DNA from: Ixodes scapularis
Lineage: Eukaryota > Arthropoda > Arachnida > Ixodida > Ixodidae
NCBI RefSeq assembly: GCF_016920785.2
Contig: NW_024609857.1
Span: 76,257,570 to 76,321,569 of the forward strand
DNA: 64,000 bases
Direction of reading: 5' to 3'
This document shows positions 1 through 11,445 of this stretch, piece after piece; the first letter of the stretch is position 1; each line of letters starts with the position of its first letter. The notes beneath the pieces were generated by a model. The model worked only from the letters and a program-made list of their open reading frames with translations. It did not search any database and was not told the DNA's origin. The translations under genes and the position numbers were made by a program.

Positions 1-331
1 TGAATAATTATATATAGGCAAACCACGAAATTCAGGTATCATCGGAACTCTGCAGTTTTAGCGGTGTATTCTGTCCTCTTGTTTTCCAGGATGTCTCAGT
101 AACAGTAATAGCGTAAACGATTGCACCAACTGGATTATGTATTCACATTCGACTTTGCTTCGTTTTATTCAGTTCCACCTGGTTCCGGAGTGGAACCTTC
201 TCGTTTTTGTATAAATTTCGCTCCAGAACCGAGTAAGTCAGAGTAAAACAGGGTCAAAAACAGAATAACACTGACTCAAAAATCCTATTATCATCTTCCA
301 CGATTGGTCCAAAGCTCTCCGACTTCCGACG
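1..331. other. No gene recognised at left edge
   Basis: AT-leaning sequence with no convincing exon, repeat boundary or RNA gene seen. Confidence 0.5.
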
Positions 332-1054
332 TCAGAACTTTATAACTTTGGCGGAGTTGGCGAAAAAATGCGATACTTCAGGCTTCCATTTTGCCATGTG
401 AACGTATCCTGTTTGAGCCCCAGCAGAGGCTACGCGCCCGTTCGGGGGCGGCAGATCACGTGCACATTCTATCGCGGACATGCTTTTTATTAACAGAAAA
501 GAAAAGCCGGTAGTGCCGAATAACATCGAATAATTATTAACACCATGGACGTCATAAAAAAAGCACATAAAATGCACACACACACGCGAAATAAGGATGA
601 CGTTCCCGAAATTATGATTGCACCTTGTTTCACGCAGAGTAAGTGTCAGGCAGCGCTTTCCACTTCGTAGTTGAGCAAGGAAGTTCCTTTTTGAAAGGCA
701 ATTTACGCGCTTGTTGGCCGTTTGGGCCTTTAGTTTGGCTTCTGGCTTCGCAATGCTGTACTTTTCCTTGGTGCCGGGAAAAGTGTACACTCCAGCAATG
801 AAGTTTTCGAGATTCAAGAGCCCTTCAACCTGCGTCCAATTAAAATTAAGGTCAGCCGAAACAGGGTACGTCTGACTCGTTACATTCGTCTTTAGCAGTA
901 ACCGTTTCGGAAACTTGGACAGGAAATTGTCTCCAAATCTCCCGTCGCCTTTCACAATTTTATCACTTGTGTCTCCACTAACTGGCCCAGCACTGTGACC
1001 GCTTCCGATTTCATTGTTCACGGGGAATTTTTGTCTCACCGTGCTCCGAGACAA
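332..1054 (-). other. Long open frame of unknown function
   Basis: A 240-codon frame is open here, the longest in this part of the window. Its first codon is TTG directly after an upstream in-frame stop region, so it is not a normal start. It is either an internal exon or a chance frame. The first ~150 residues look protein-like, with an NFNWTQVEGLLNLENF stretch and a basic region with Cys residues; the last third is less so. No domain is recognised. Its 5' end overlaps a different-frame candidate exon that ends at a GTGAGA donor (1040-1180), so the two cannot both be coding in one transcript. I would not assign a function. Confidence 0.25.
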
Positions 1055-1180
1055 CTGAGCTTACAGAAACTGCTGTAGGCGTCGTCGGTTCGGGTCCCTG
1101 ACCTGTTGTAGCATTTTTCAGGACACAACTTCGTCTCAGGACTGTTGTCCTTGGCAAGCTGGGTATACTTCTTGGCTCCA
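1040..1180 (-). CDS. Candidate cysteine-rich exon (partial)
   Basis: On the - strand a ~46-codon frame runs into a splice-donor-like CG|GTGAGA (donor on the + strand at 1034-1039). It contains the segment CPEKCYNRSGTRTDD followed by FCKLSC, i.e. four cysteines in about 28 residues, a spacing seen in small secreted proteins. The upstream frame is closed by TAA and no strong polypyrimidine acceptor is visible, so the 5' boundary is unsure. Family not recognised. The neighbouring 240-codon frame competes for the same DNA. Confidence 0.25.
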
Positions 1181-1640
1181 AATGTTTATTTTGTTTGGGT
1201 TCATGGTCGCACAGCGCGACACCCTACATGTCTCAAATTGAAATTTTAGAATTCGCGCCGACGTCATCCCGCAGCAAATGCAAGTTTCTACTTAATATGA
1301 CAAATAAAAAATTACTTCGTTATAAGTTTAATGTATATTTAGTATTAAATTTGACAATTAATTAATACTATAATTTTTAGAAACGTTTATTATTTGCTTA
1401 AGTGCATCAGTCCGAGTCACCCTTGCGGGCTTGCGGGTTACACCACGTGACAATATAGTGTGAGCTGGAGTCATTGGAGTGAGCAGGTGGGGTCAAAATA
1501 AGTTTTCAAAGTGCAATTTATGCAAATATTTTGCTATATTAAGATAAATAAATAAATGTTTTAACTATTTTTTTACTTCAGCAAACAAAAACAAGGGTTA
1601 AAATACGAAGTAATATAGTCACGTGATACATCCTCTGCGT
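1055..1640. other. AT-rich spacer
   Basis: Apart from the candidate cysteine-rich exon at its left end, 1190-1640 is AT-rich with no exon-like frame or repeat boundary recognised. Confidence 0.4.
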
Positions 1641-1715
1641 CAGGAAGTCCGACGTGATAAACCGAACGTTCAGCCGGAGGTCAAGGAAGCGTGGAAGCTG
1701 TGGAAGCACGTGGAT

Positions 1716-2569
1716 GAACCGAAGCGGCCGAAGCAACGTTCGCGGGAAGTCTAACCGCCCGAAGCACGCCGAGTCGAGAGACTCGAGACCAGTCGAGCTA
1801 CCGGAATTTTACGAACGATTATGCAAGCGTACGTCTTGAGGACGACCATGAGCCACATATCATCTCAATTTCTGATGTGGAGAATTTCTGCCCGTCAAGC
1901 TGGTGTGACGAAACGGAATCGGACTTCAAGGCGCGGATCCTAAAGCTCTTTAGTAAGTTCTAGTCTCCCTACGCGTTAGGCCCAGTATAGTGACCATCTC
2001 CTTTAAGCTAAAAGTTGCAGCTTTAAGCACAATATGTGGGAGTAACTCTCGGCGCCGTTCGTTTCAGAATCGCCGAGTGACGCGGAAACCCAGTGACAGC
2101 AAGTGGGTGCTAGTACCGAAAATTTCCTCCGACGAGATGAGTGACTACCCGGGAGGGCTGGAGGAAGCTTGTATGAAATAGGTAATCGTCATTTCATTTT
2201 CGCGCTTGCGAAGCAATTCATAAGACGTATTTTGAATTTGAGATTTTCTTTAGTTATACCGTCACAAGTACAAGGAACTTCATTGATGGGGTGCCGTGTG
2301 TTTGCTTTCATATGCTCAGAAACTAGGTAAAGTTTATGTGTTTTATCATTTTTTCTGTGCTGATAAGCTTAAGCTTAGAATGAATTATATGTGTCAAGGC
2401 GTGGCGCGGTCTGTGTCTATTTGGAGAAGAGGTGTGTGTGTGTGTGGGGGGGGGGGGGTATGGGTGTGTGGGGTGGGTGGGGTAAAGAGAGAGAGAGAGG
2501 AGATGAAGAAGAATTGGACGATGAGGATTATGTCAAATCATTTAAATCGTTAACTCCAGCAGTTATAAG
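1716..2569 (+). CDS. Candidate upstream exons of the DUF4806-type gene
   Basis: Three stretches look coding. (1) About 1716-1952: an open frame with YRNFTNDYASVRLEDDHEPH and SDVENFCPSSWCDETESDFK, ending at a GTAAGT donor at 1953. (2) From 2068, after the acceptor GTTCGTTTCAG: a frame with KWVLVPKISSDEMSDYPGG that stays open to a TAG at 2179-2181; a possible GTATGA donor lies at 2146. (3) A frame with DEEELDDEDYVKSFKSLTPA ending at a GTAAGA donor at 2570, just after a GT/GA microsatellite. The phases of these pieces do not join perfectly with each other or with the exon at 4195. At least one boundary, or one unrecognised exon, is therefore missing. Linking them to one gene is inference from order, strand and their acidic or basic, non-repetitive composition. 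Confidence 0.35.
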
Positions 2570-4194
2570 GTAAGAAGGATAACTGCTAGTTACACCGGTT
2601 CAGTTTTGTGCCAAACTCAAATTGTGTTTTGCCGCGTAAATATTGCTAAACATTTTTTTTTATCAACAAAATTAGTTTTGAGGCATGACGTTGACAAATA
2701 GGACCCTGTTTTAAATCCCAGCACAGGTTATATTGCGCTGGTAAATTTCCTGTACATAGTGCTGCTTCGAAGATGAACTGAAGTTTATGTCTTCTATGTG
2801 TGCATTGGTAATGGCATGTGGCTCAACAAGACTTCACACAAGAAAGTTCTCAAATAGAAGAGGGAATCAATGTTTATCAACTAAGGTGCAGTAATGATCT
2901 TCACCATAGATGGCCCTTGGCGAATTGTAACTGGCAGACTTTCAAACCGCACAAAGGCTAAGCAAAGCTACAACTGGATGTGCCAAGACTAAAAGCTTTA
3001 TAATATACTATAAAGGCTATAGCTTTATAGCCTTTTATAGCAAAACATACTGATCTGAAAAGCGTTGTTTTTGGTTATTTTGAAGTGGTATACGGAAACT
3101 TAATCATATTCTATTAATTTTGGTTCACTGCACATTTAAAAGGTTTGTCTTCGTTGCTGCCAGAGCAATATAACTTGCGATAAACTAAATCAAAGTTATG
3201 ACTGCTGGTGTCATGTACATATTGAGAACATTTTATTAAAATAAATGTAGTCAAAAGTGTTTTTATGGGTGTCAGCACTGTGATTAAAGTACAGCAATGT
3301 GTTTCGTAAGAAAGGCTACTAATTTGCAGTTTGTATCTTCTCCTGAAATATTTTGTAGATCTAGTGAGCATGTATTCATACTTGAATATGTGCCAGGCAT
3401 TCCCCCATATGTGTATAATTGTTTACTAGGTCTGTAAGCTTCCCCACTACATCATTGCCGCCATGTTAGCGCTCCCCAGCTATTGTGTTTCTCATGATCA
3501 ATTAGGTTGAGATTGTTTAGCGTTAATGTTTGTGAGTCTCCCATTTTAAATTCCTAACAGAGCGCTTCAATGTCCCTTTATTTTTGGTTTGCCGCTATTT
3601 ATCACCACAAGCAAAAACATCACGCCCCTGGGATTAACCTGAAGCTCACCTCATGAATAACGACGCTGCCGTCCTCTGTCTTGAGGTGGGCCTACGTTCA
3701 TGGGTACTTGTCTAGTGGTTCTGGAGTTGATGTTGCTGAGATAACCGAGATGCCGATTTCTACGATGGCCTCCTTCGGCATCACGGTCAGTTACAGCAGG
3801 CCTGAGCCCGAACCAGGCCAACCAACGTGCTGGCCCGAGCCCGTGCCAAGTGGTCTAATCTTGAATCCAATCGCCATATTGAGATAAAGACGTCAAAATT
3901 CTTCAGTTTAAATGTCGGAAGTGCCTCAATAAGAGCAGGTATAATTATTAATAGCAAATTTAATGAAGATATAGATGCTGATAAACACCTGCCAAATTTG
4001 ACTAAAAATAAACAGAAACATCCAACCCCTATGTTGTTGCTAGTTGAAAGATGTGGTTGTGTTGTCCCTGTTTTAATAGTTTATTCTTTCTTCATCCATG
4101 ACTTAAACCAACACGCTCTTCTACCAAGCATCCAACCCCTAGTTATGGTTGAACTAAGCGGCTGCTATGTGGATGTTTTTTTTATGTTCGACAG

Positions 4195-4503
4195 CTCGGC
4201 AAAGTTGCCGGATCTGGTTATGCCTCCTGTACGAGACGGATCACAAAGCGGTTCCTGACTGACCAGTTGGGGCAAAAAGTTTTGTGGGAAGGACGTAAAG
4301 GAAAGTTGACATTCAGGAATCTTCACCTTGCTGAGTGCATCATAAGTGAGTAATCTCTGGAAAAGTACTGCAGATCGCTTCACATGGAATCAGATTTATG
4401 GAAGTGTTGGTGTCATGTGTCTGTTGCTTTTTTTTTATCAGATGCAGTGCGGAGCTGCCATAAATGTGAAGACTTCAAGGTAGAAACCATAGTCACGGAT
4501 TAA
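4195..4503 (+). CDS. DUF4806-domain protein, last two exons
   Basis: Exon 4195-4345 follows the acceptor TTATGTTCGACAG and ends at the donor ATAA|GTGAGT in phase 1. Exon 4442-4503 follows a T-rich tract plus CAG and completes the split Asn codon, ending at TAA 4501-4503. The joined peptide has TRRITKRFLTDQLGQKVLWE, then GRKGKLTFRNLHLAECII and NAVRSCHKCEDFKV. This matches the C-terminal half of the DUF4806 domain, whose members show an R-I-(L/T)-...-(L/F)-T-(D/N) run, then W-(E/K)-G-(R/K)-x-G-K-x-x-F-x-x-L-x-L-x-x-x-I. DUF4806 proteins are common in arthropods and cnidarians; their role is unknown and many copies are spread by transposon activity. The domain start should lie in an exon between 2570 and 4194 that I could not place. 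Confidence 0.65.
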
Positions 4504-6850
4504 CTTTGCCACGCACCTGCCTCACATCGGTCATCTCAAAAGGTAAGCCGACGTCAGCACATAATTCTAACTTTTCTAAAACAGTAGAGTATGGTGTGCA
4601 ATTTCTTCAAAGCATAATTTCTATGTGAGAGTATTTTAATGCTTTAAATGTTAAAGCCAGCAGTGATGTGATTGCTGCGCCAAACAGCGCCAAGGGGCTA
4701 ACCCTGCTACATCCTGCTACATTTTGCCAAAATGTGGGTAATCTGTGCCAAGCCTGCGCCCAATGACTAATTTAGGTCGCCTTTCAAAACTGAAACTAAA
4801 CTAAGAACATAATTGAGCATGCATGAGCTAGGTGGCGCAAGCGGCCGCCCGACACAAAGTGCCCTGCCTCCATCCGGTCTTGCAATGTTTTTGCCACCGT
4901 CTCCCGTTTCGCGCCTCGTCGTCTCGCGAATCTCGTCTCGCCTCTTTTTTAAACTTTTTCAACGATAGACGCGGGCGTGTGCGGACGCTCCGACGCTAGT
5001 GTGCCGGGTGCCAGACATGCCGTCATGCTGTGAAACAAAACCACGTTTTTGCGTGACAGGAGTGGCTTTATGAGCTGAAACTCTGATCGTGCGACGTCGG
5101 GTGTTGCCGTCCCCACGTCGCTGCAGATATGGTGCTTTTTAAACTTCTTCATTGACATTCCTGTTCTTGTTTAAATCATACTCTACTACAAAAATTTCCC
5201 TTTAAAGGGATACGACAACCAAATTTAGACACTTATCTCCTGGTCTATTCGTGTTCAAGGGCTCCAAAGGCCACTTTTGCTGCTCCAAAACACTGTTTTG
5301 GCTGCTCCAAGAGGTGCTCCAAAATGCTTAGGCCAATCACATCACTGAGCTAGTGACACCGCTTTTGGTTTAATTTGATATCAAATACTACAGGTGTGAA
5401 CAGCATTGAATAATTTTAAATAGAAAAATTTTCTTTGGAGTGTTTCTCTCAGAGGGAAAGTTTAATCATATAATAGTACCTTATTATGGATTAAAAAGAA
5501 TGCATAGAAAACGAATTTCAAGAACACTGTGATATTTGATGTAAATCTAACAAACAAAAGTTGGCAATACAGTACCCACATTCAGCATGAATGTGCTTTA
5601 AAAAACAAGGCGTAAAATAATTGTGGTTTATTTACATCAGTTCCAATTCTTGCATATTTGAGTCACTTCACTTTGAACTTCACTGTTTTATTAGTTTTGC
5701 TTCAAAGCATGGTAAACCACTGCTCACATATTTTTAACATAACAGTTTTCGTTGTTTTCTCAGGAACATTCTGCACCACGGGAGAGAGTGATGTGAACTG
5801 CCTTAAGTGGGCCTTGAATGCACTGAGCTTTTTATTATGTTTATCAGAAATATTTTTTTAAGCAAAGTATCCTGCATTGTTCAGTAAGTATACTTTATTT
5901 TGAAAACCTTATGCTATGTATGCAGCATTGTTCAAATATTATACTTTATTTTAAAAACATCAAGCACTGCTCGTATGTCTAACAGTAATAATAAAGAGTT
6001 AATGGCAATTTGTTTGGCACTGCGACTTTTTTTTACAGAATGGATGTGCATGCCTGACAGGCTGGGCAGAAATTTAGTGCGCTACTCACGTTCAAAGTTA
6101 CGCTGCAAGACTGCAGCGGCATCTTTCGCCATGCAGTCGGTGCTATAGCTGTCATGGGATTCTGGTGTCCTCGTCACTAGAGCACATGTCCTCGCCTTAG
6201 ACTTGAGTAAATTCCTCAGGGTCGTCGTCATAGCATGTGACAATGTTTGTGTCCGGTATTTCACAGTTTTTTCGCATGTGGCGGGGTCCACCTCACTAAA
6301 AAGAGTCAGTATCAGCAGTGTCGCCTTCCTTGTCAGTGTCATCTGCATTGATCCTGCAATAAAGCTTCTTAGCTTGATGGTGAAAAAAAAACTTCAAAAT
6401 AGAGAATGTCTGCTGCGGGCCTGATTGCTACATTATACACCTGTAATGCGCCATTTGGGTGTACGTACATTGAGAGCATGCGCGGGCTATACAGCAAATC
6501 TGCCCTCTGAGCTCTTGTTTTGTAAAGCATTGGACTCATATCTGTATAAATTTTTCTGTAGGGCAGTTCACACGCTATATGCTAGCATAAAAAGGAGGCT
6601 GCTTAGACACTGGCTGTACTATTGTGTGTTGCCTTCTGGTATAGGGCTGGTCCCTATACCAGGGAGAGTAATATTTCTGAGGTATGCACATAGTACATCC
6701 ACATGATCAGGCTGAACATCCTACAATGGTCCTGAATGTCCAGCTTCATCATCCAGATTGCGTTAGTGGTACGTTTTCTGGGGAATCATTTTGCACTGCA
6801 CAGTACATACTTTCAGTGTTAGATGAATCATAGCAGATATCCACTGGATA
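4504..6850. other. Spacer with decayed coding-like traces
   Basis: No confident gene. At 5209-5219 the motif TTTAAAGGGATACG resembles the ends of TTAA-flanked elements, but no partner end was seen. On the - strand at 6082-6348 a broken acidic stretch (DDTDKEGDTADTDSF, and in a shifted frame CYDDDPEEF and SSDEDT) suggests a degraded transposase or nuclear-protein fragment, with several stops and frame changes. A T-run and short CT tracts complete the region. Confidence 0.3.
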
Positions 6851-6899
6851 TATGTTAAATGTCCGGACAACACATCTCTCGGATGTTTAATAGACGGTT

Positions 6900-7489
6900 G
6901 CTGGTTGACTGGGTACCATCAAACCAATGTGCACCGGGGCACGTGTAGCCAATACGGAGGGAAAGCCGTCTGCTCCTTCGCGCAGGCCGGTGGCGTGACG
7001 TCACCTCGCCGCGCTCTGATTGGAGGATGGCTCCGGGCGGGAGCTGGCGGGAGCTCGGGGGTAAACAAAGCGCTGTCGTCTTTTCTCCGCAGCCATTGCG
7101 GAAGGCCTTTTCTGTGGCTCTTCGGAAATCCACTGCTACTGCTTGAACGAGGACGCGGCATACGGAAAAAAGAGACCGGAAGTACCTCGAAATGTACGTT
7201 ACTTCGTTTGACGCGAAAGAATTTACCCTGGGAGCATACGAAGCACCAATATGCGTCCCGGTCTCCGGCGGTCGGATGTTGATGTGAGCCCCCCCCCAAC
7301 GTCAGCACAGTGATGTGCGACGCGAGTGAGCCTTTCTACTTTTTGGCGGAGACCCTTTTTCGCCAGCAAGTGTCTCGGTGTCTCCGTGAAGCATCGAAGT
7401 GTAGCTACAGCCCTCTTCGGCGAGCTGAACGGGCTGCCGAGCTTTCGAAGGCCGATCTCCCGCAGCGCTGGCACCCGGAGAACCGCGCC
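6900..7489 (+). promoter_or_regulatory. CpG-rich promoter-like region with CCAAT boxes
   Basis: GC- and CpG-rich compared with its surroundings. It contains CCAAT at about 6921 and 6949, an inverted CCAAT (CTGATTGG) at 7016, a CRE-like GTGACGTCAC near 6996 and an ETS-like CCGGAAGT near 7177. Directly downstream is an ATG-containing exon with a good donor. The part from 6915 (CCATCAAACCAATGTGCAC) matches the unit of the 68-bp tandem array at 13.4 kb. Assignment as a promoter is inference from these motifs and the position upstream of a predicted first coding exon. Confidence 0.45.
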
Positions 7490-10484
7490 ATGGCGCTCGC
7501 TGGGGTGAGTTACGTCGTCTCTGTACACGTCGCAACATTCACAAACAGTTCAGTTGCACGTGAAAGGAGTATAGCAAAGTAAAACGGAATGTTACGGAAA
7601 AGCAGCGGATTAGGCGATTGGTGTGGTACGACCGAGCCGAGTGCGCAGTCGTCTGTTTTTAGTCTTTCCCCCAGCGACAGATTGTATGCCACTTGTCCAA
7701 ACAGATAGTGTGGTAGGTTATCTGTATGTGGATCATAAACTTCGCAGTCACGACTCAGTGTTCGATGGTAGCCTATTTTAGCAGTGATAGCGCCGTGTCT
7801 AAGTGTCATCCGATGTCACTTCATGCCAGTGGCGCAGCGAGGGAGGGGGGTTCAGTACCTTGCACCCCAGATCCCCCCCGGCCCCAAAAAAACCTGGCTA
7901 AGTCAACGCTTCACGCACGCGATAAAGCGCCGTCCTAAGGTGTTCAACTGAAGACGCACTGTTCTTCTGACGCGTGTTCCATCAGTCGCTCACCGCTGAT
8001 TTGTTTCACCATAAAGCGCCAATGAGGCAAACGCTGCGGGGGCGAGTAGCATGTTTTCGTACCTGCCTACTAGTTTTCTTAGGTCCGTTAATCTGCAAAT
8101 ACTTGTGTTTCCCCTACCCCACATTCCAACAGAATCCACCGGCTGCCGGGCTACTGAAAGGACCCTCTGCTCGGAGGACATGTTGCAGGCCCTGTGTAAT
8201 GCCCTCGGCGCCTGTGCGACTTCCAGGGGGTCTGCGTTTCACGGCCCCGTTACCAGCTGGGAAGTTCTCCGTGGAGGTAAGATTATAAAGAAACCGCTCT
8301 ATGCACTCAGAGGTAGCTTTCAGAAGTTGTGGAAGCCAAATATAAATGCTGATATCTTTAGTAAAAAAACTTTGTATTACTTGCTTTATGACTTATACAT
8401 CTCTATTTTGCAAGCCACATATGGCAGGAAAGTGTCACGTTATCTCAACCTGGTTGCTCAAGGCACTGAAAAGCTACCTGTTGAAGACCACTGTACCGTT
8501 GTCATTTATTATATGTTATTCCTTGGCACCGGGGGATTGGTGGCCGAGGGGGCTTCCACGCACCAGCTCGGAGAATGTGGAGTGAAAGCTCGCGCTGCAG
8601 AACCCAGGATCGTGTGTTCAAGCCCCACATTTGCCCGTTTCGATCTGGATGAGCATTGTACCGGCGTGCGGTCGTGTATCTCTACTACGTGATGCACGTT
8701 AAGGGCCCCAGGCTGGCGGTCATCTACAGCTGGGAGAGTCGTCGCCCGTTAAGGCAGATCGAGTTTGAGACTATATAAACATACACACAACCCGATTCCT
8801 TGGCACGCTGCTGGTATAGCTGTGCTGATGTTTGGACGTTTTTTTTTTGGTCGTTGATATGACTACTGTGGTGCTTGGGTGAAATAACCTGGTCAATTAC
8901 CTCCTCGGCCGTAGAGTATCGTTCACTTGTTACTCTCTCTCCTCCTCTGGTTAATGTGGCTCAGATAACAGTCATGAAGTCAGCCCGGTTGAAGTTCTTT
9001 CGACGCCACATTCTCACATCTCTGGCCGATCGTCCTGCTTTCGCGCAAAACTCACACACCTCGTCTTCTTCGATACTCCCAAATGCGCCTCGGTCGCCTG
9101 CTCAGCCGCTAATTTCAGTCCCGTGCCCACTGTTCTATGACAACCTCCTTGACATGACAAATCTAGCTTCTGTATCCGGCCATCAATATGGGTTAGTGCT
9201 CAATTTGTAAACTTGATCTTTCAAAGTAACAGTACGAGCTTCCTCCAGTATTTACCAGCAACCAAGCAATGACAAAAACCAAAGCTTTAACTTCCAAGAC
9301 TGAAAACCCAGGAGTATGAGAACAGGCTGGCCAACCCTGCTGAGGACAAGCCAGGATGAGGACAAGCCAGGAGTGGGACAAGCATGTAATCTCAGTATAT
9401 GGAGAGGTGTCCTCGAAGTTTCCAGCTTTAAAATTGTGGTAGTGTTTGAGTTGGTCTAAGTTCAAGGAGTCTCAAAAGAGCAAATAATGCAATGTTATTT
9501 ATTTTGATTTGCATCCCTTGGATGCTGGCAGATGTTCGGTACGAAGGGAATGGAATAGACATGTTTATTTATGCATTCTGTTGCTTCAAAATAGGCTTTC
9601 ACTGATTTTAAGTTGGTAATGGCATGGGAGGACAAATACGCTGCTCAGGGTGTAACCGGACCGTTTGACTATTGGGACGACTCTTTTACAGGGGACGACA
9701 TCCTGTCCAGCACCAGCTTTACCATCTCGGACCAAGTGCACGAGGGGGTCGCACTGCAAGCACATGAAAGAAGGGCACTGCGACCTTGAGGTCAAGCTTG
9801 TACATCTACCATTACAGAGTCCTAAATGGATGCCAATTGGTACTGGTGACCTTATGAAGGTGAAACGTCCCTGAATCTAAAGGGAAAATCTGACTCAAGG
9901 CGAGCTGAAGTTGTTTCTGACTTTATTCTCTTATGACTGGAAAGTAATCTGCCTACTTCATGAGCTTTGAAGATGCAAAATTTGTTTCCGTAACTGTCCC
10001 ACTTCAACGTAATGTGCACATTGAAACCTGTTCCTTTTCTTTTTCTGCTTTTTGGCGAGAAAGCCAACGAATCTCCCTCTTCCTTTTCGCAATGGGGAGG
10101 TGTGGAAGACTGATTGGATATTTTATATACGCAATCAGTTTCATAAGTGAATGAAGATAAAAGCAGAATACATGTTCACAAATTATTGGTGAATCCTTAC
10201 ACTTGGTGAAGTGAGTAGTTTATGTTCGAGTCATGTAATTATGAAGTCAAAACCAGCTTTAGTGCATTTTTAAGAAGCCGTTGAGACTTGAGAGTTCTGC
10301 TTTGACTCAGCAATACACAACTCACTTTTGTTATTCCTATAGCACAGCCGAAACTATAAACACGAGCATGTTACCTGACCAATGCTTGAACTGCCGTGAA
10401 ATTGACGAAGTCCCTATCCTTCGAGAACAAGTGTCAACGGGGATAGTCGAAAGACCAGGGTATTTATTGCACACGCATACTTGA
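7490..10484 (+). CDS. Predicted multi-exon gene, uncharacterised protein
   Basis: Proposed exons are 7490-7504 (ATG, five codons MALAG, donor GGG|GTGAGT), 8133-8276 (acceptor ACATTCCAACAG, donor GAG|GTAAGA, 48 codons, phase 0 to 0) and 8965-9191 (acceptor GTGGCTCAG, donor GG|GTTAGT, 75 codons plus two bases). A tentative last exon is 10343-10484 (acceptor TTCCTATAG, stop TGA). Phases agree throughout, giving about 175 residues. The third exon is the most protein-like: MKSARLKFFRRHILTSLADR, a Ser-rich linker, then PLFYDNLLDMTNLASVSGHQ. No domain is recognised. The last exon is the weakest part; an alternative acceptor at 9679 would end the protein sooner. A SINE sits in intron 2. The start is chosen because it follows a CpG promoter-like region and lies in frame with all later exons. 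Confidence 0.4.
8530..8794 (+). mobile_element. tRNA-derived SINE, Ruka-like
   Basis: Starts with an A-box-like TTGGTGGCCGAGG and has a B-box-like GTGTTCAAGCCCC, then the body motif TGATGCACGTTAAGGGCCCC typical of the tick Ruka SINE, and an AC-rich tail. It is flanked by a perfect 12-bp duplication, ATTCCTTGGCAC at 8518-8529 and 8795-8806, which is the footprint of target-primed insertion. The Ruka name is from memory of the family; the tRNA origin and the duplication are read directly. Confidence 0.75.
9192..10342. other. Intron or spacer of the predicted gene
   Basis: No repeat boundary recognised. A short exon-like stretch after the acceptor CTTTTACAG at 9678-9679 can be read in three frames, none decisive; one of them continues the phase of the exon ending at 9191 for about 25 codons to a TGA. 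Confidence 0.3.
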
Positions 10485-10784
10485 TTTCAAGCTTGCAGAT
10501 TGAAGTAATTGTTTATTGCATCCATTATTAAATCTGTTTGAGATTGTATCGGTTCATATTCACAGTATATTTATTTTTCATTTCAGCAAGGAATAATTTA
10601 GAGACAGATGTTGGTGTTCAGGCGTGATGCTTTTATTTTCATAAGATGCAAGAGTGCAAAAAATTAGATTTGGCTTTGTAAACTGATTTTTGTATGTATT
10701 CTTCCAAACAGCATTGCAAGCAATAATGTAAGGGCTACAGCTGCGAGAGTGGCTACACCTGGCATCTCATTTGTTTTATAGTGT

Positions 10785-11445
10785 GGACAGGTGAGACATT
10801 ATACTCCGTTTCACGGTCACTTGGCAAACATTGCGACCCAATAAGAGCATCGGAGCCAGGCACATGACAACATACCACGGTCGGGTCCTCGTTATCGCCA
10901 CAGCAAAAGCGCCATCTGCGACAAAACATAGTTCTAGGCTTTTTTTTTTTTTTTTTCTTTTTTTAGTAGTGTTGCCGTCGGATTCTTCGGACCGCAACAC
11001 TACACGACACTGAAGAAAGACTTAGACATGTTACTTATTAGCAACACTTAATATAGATCAGCACTTTTGAGAAAAACATGGCTTGTGATCGATGTTCAAT
11101 CAATCGTAGCCGTGAATCGACCACTTCCGCTCAAAACATCGCCCTAGCATTAGCACCCGCCACAGATTCATGGGCAAATTGAGCATGTGGTTGCCTCATA
11201 AAAGTGTTACTGAAGAGCTCGCTACTCTAGCGGACGGTAATGTTGCTGAAGTGGACGTCCATCCGAAGTTGTTTGGTTTCTGAGCAGACGACAGCTGGTT
11301 CTGGTGGGTGGTCCTTGCATTTGGCGCGGTGACATGAACGCTCCTGTGACATGCTGCCATGTGCCTCGCTCCGACATTCTTACTGGGTCGCAGGAGCCGT
11401 AGCCTCCACAGTTCACCAAGCTATCGTGAAACAGAGTGTAGACTA
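10785..11445. repeat. Degenerate inverted repeat pair
   Basis: The sequence around 10795-10870 (GTTTCACGGTCACTTGGC, GCGACCCAATAAGAGCATCG, GAGCCAGGCACATG) recurs in reverse complement at about 11357-11445 with many mismatches. Arms of ~80 bp with ~490 bp between them suggest an old foldback-type DNA element or two opposed copies of one repeat. The outer ends and any target duplication could not be fixed. A run of T lies between the arms at 10940-10964. A + strand AATAAA at 11518 lies just outside the right arm. Confidence 0.35.

Noticed and set aside
6855..7582. Overlapping 60-129-codon frames on both strands
   Set aside because: CpG-rich promoter-like DNA with few stops; only the short ATG exon at 7490 has splice support.
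9678..9874. Exon-like stretch containing a frame interrupted by TGA then open again (possible selenocysteine reading)
   Set aside because: No SECIS-like structure was identified, and ordinary alternative frames exist.
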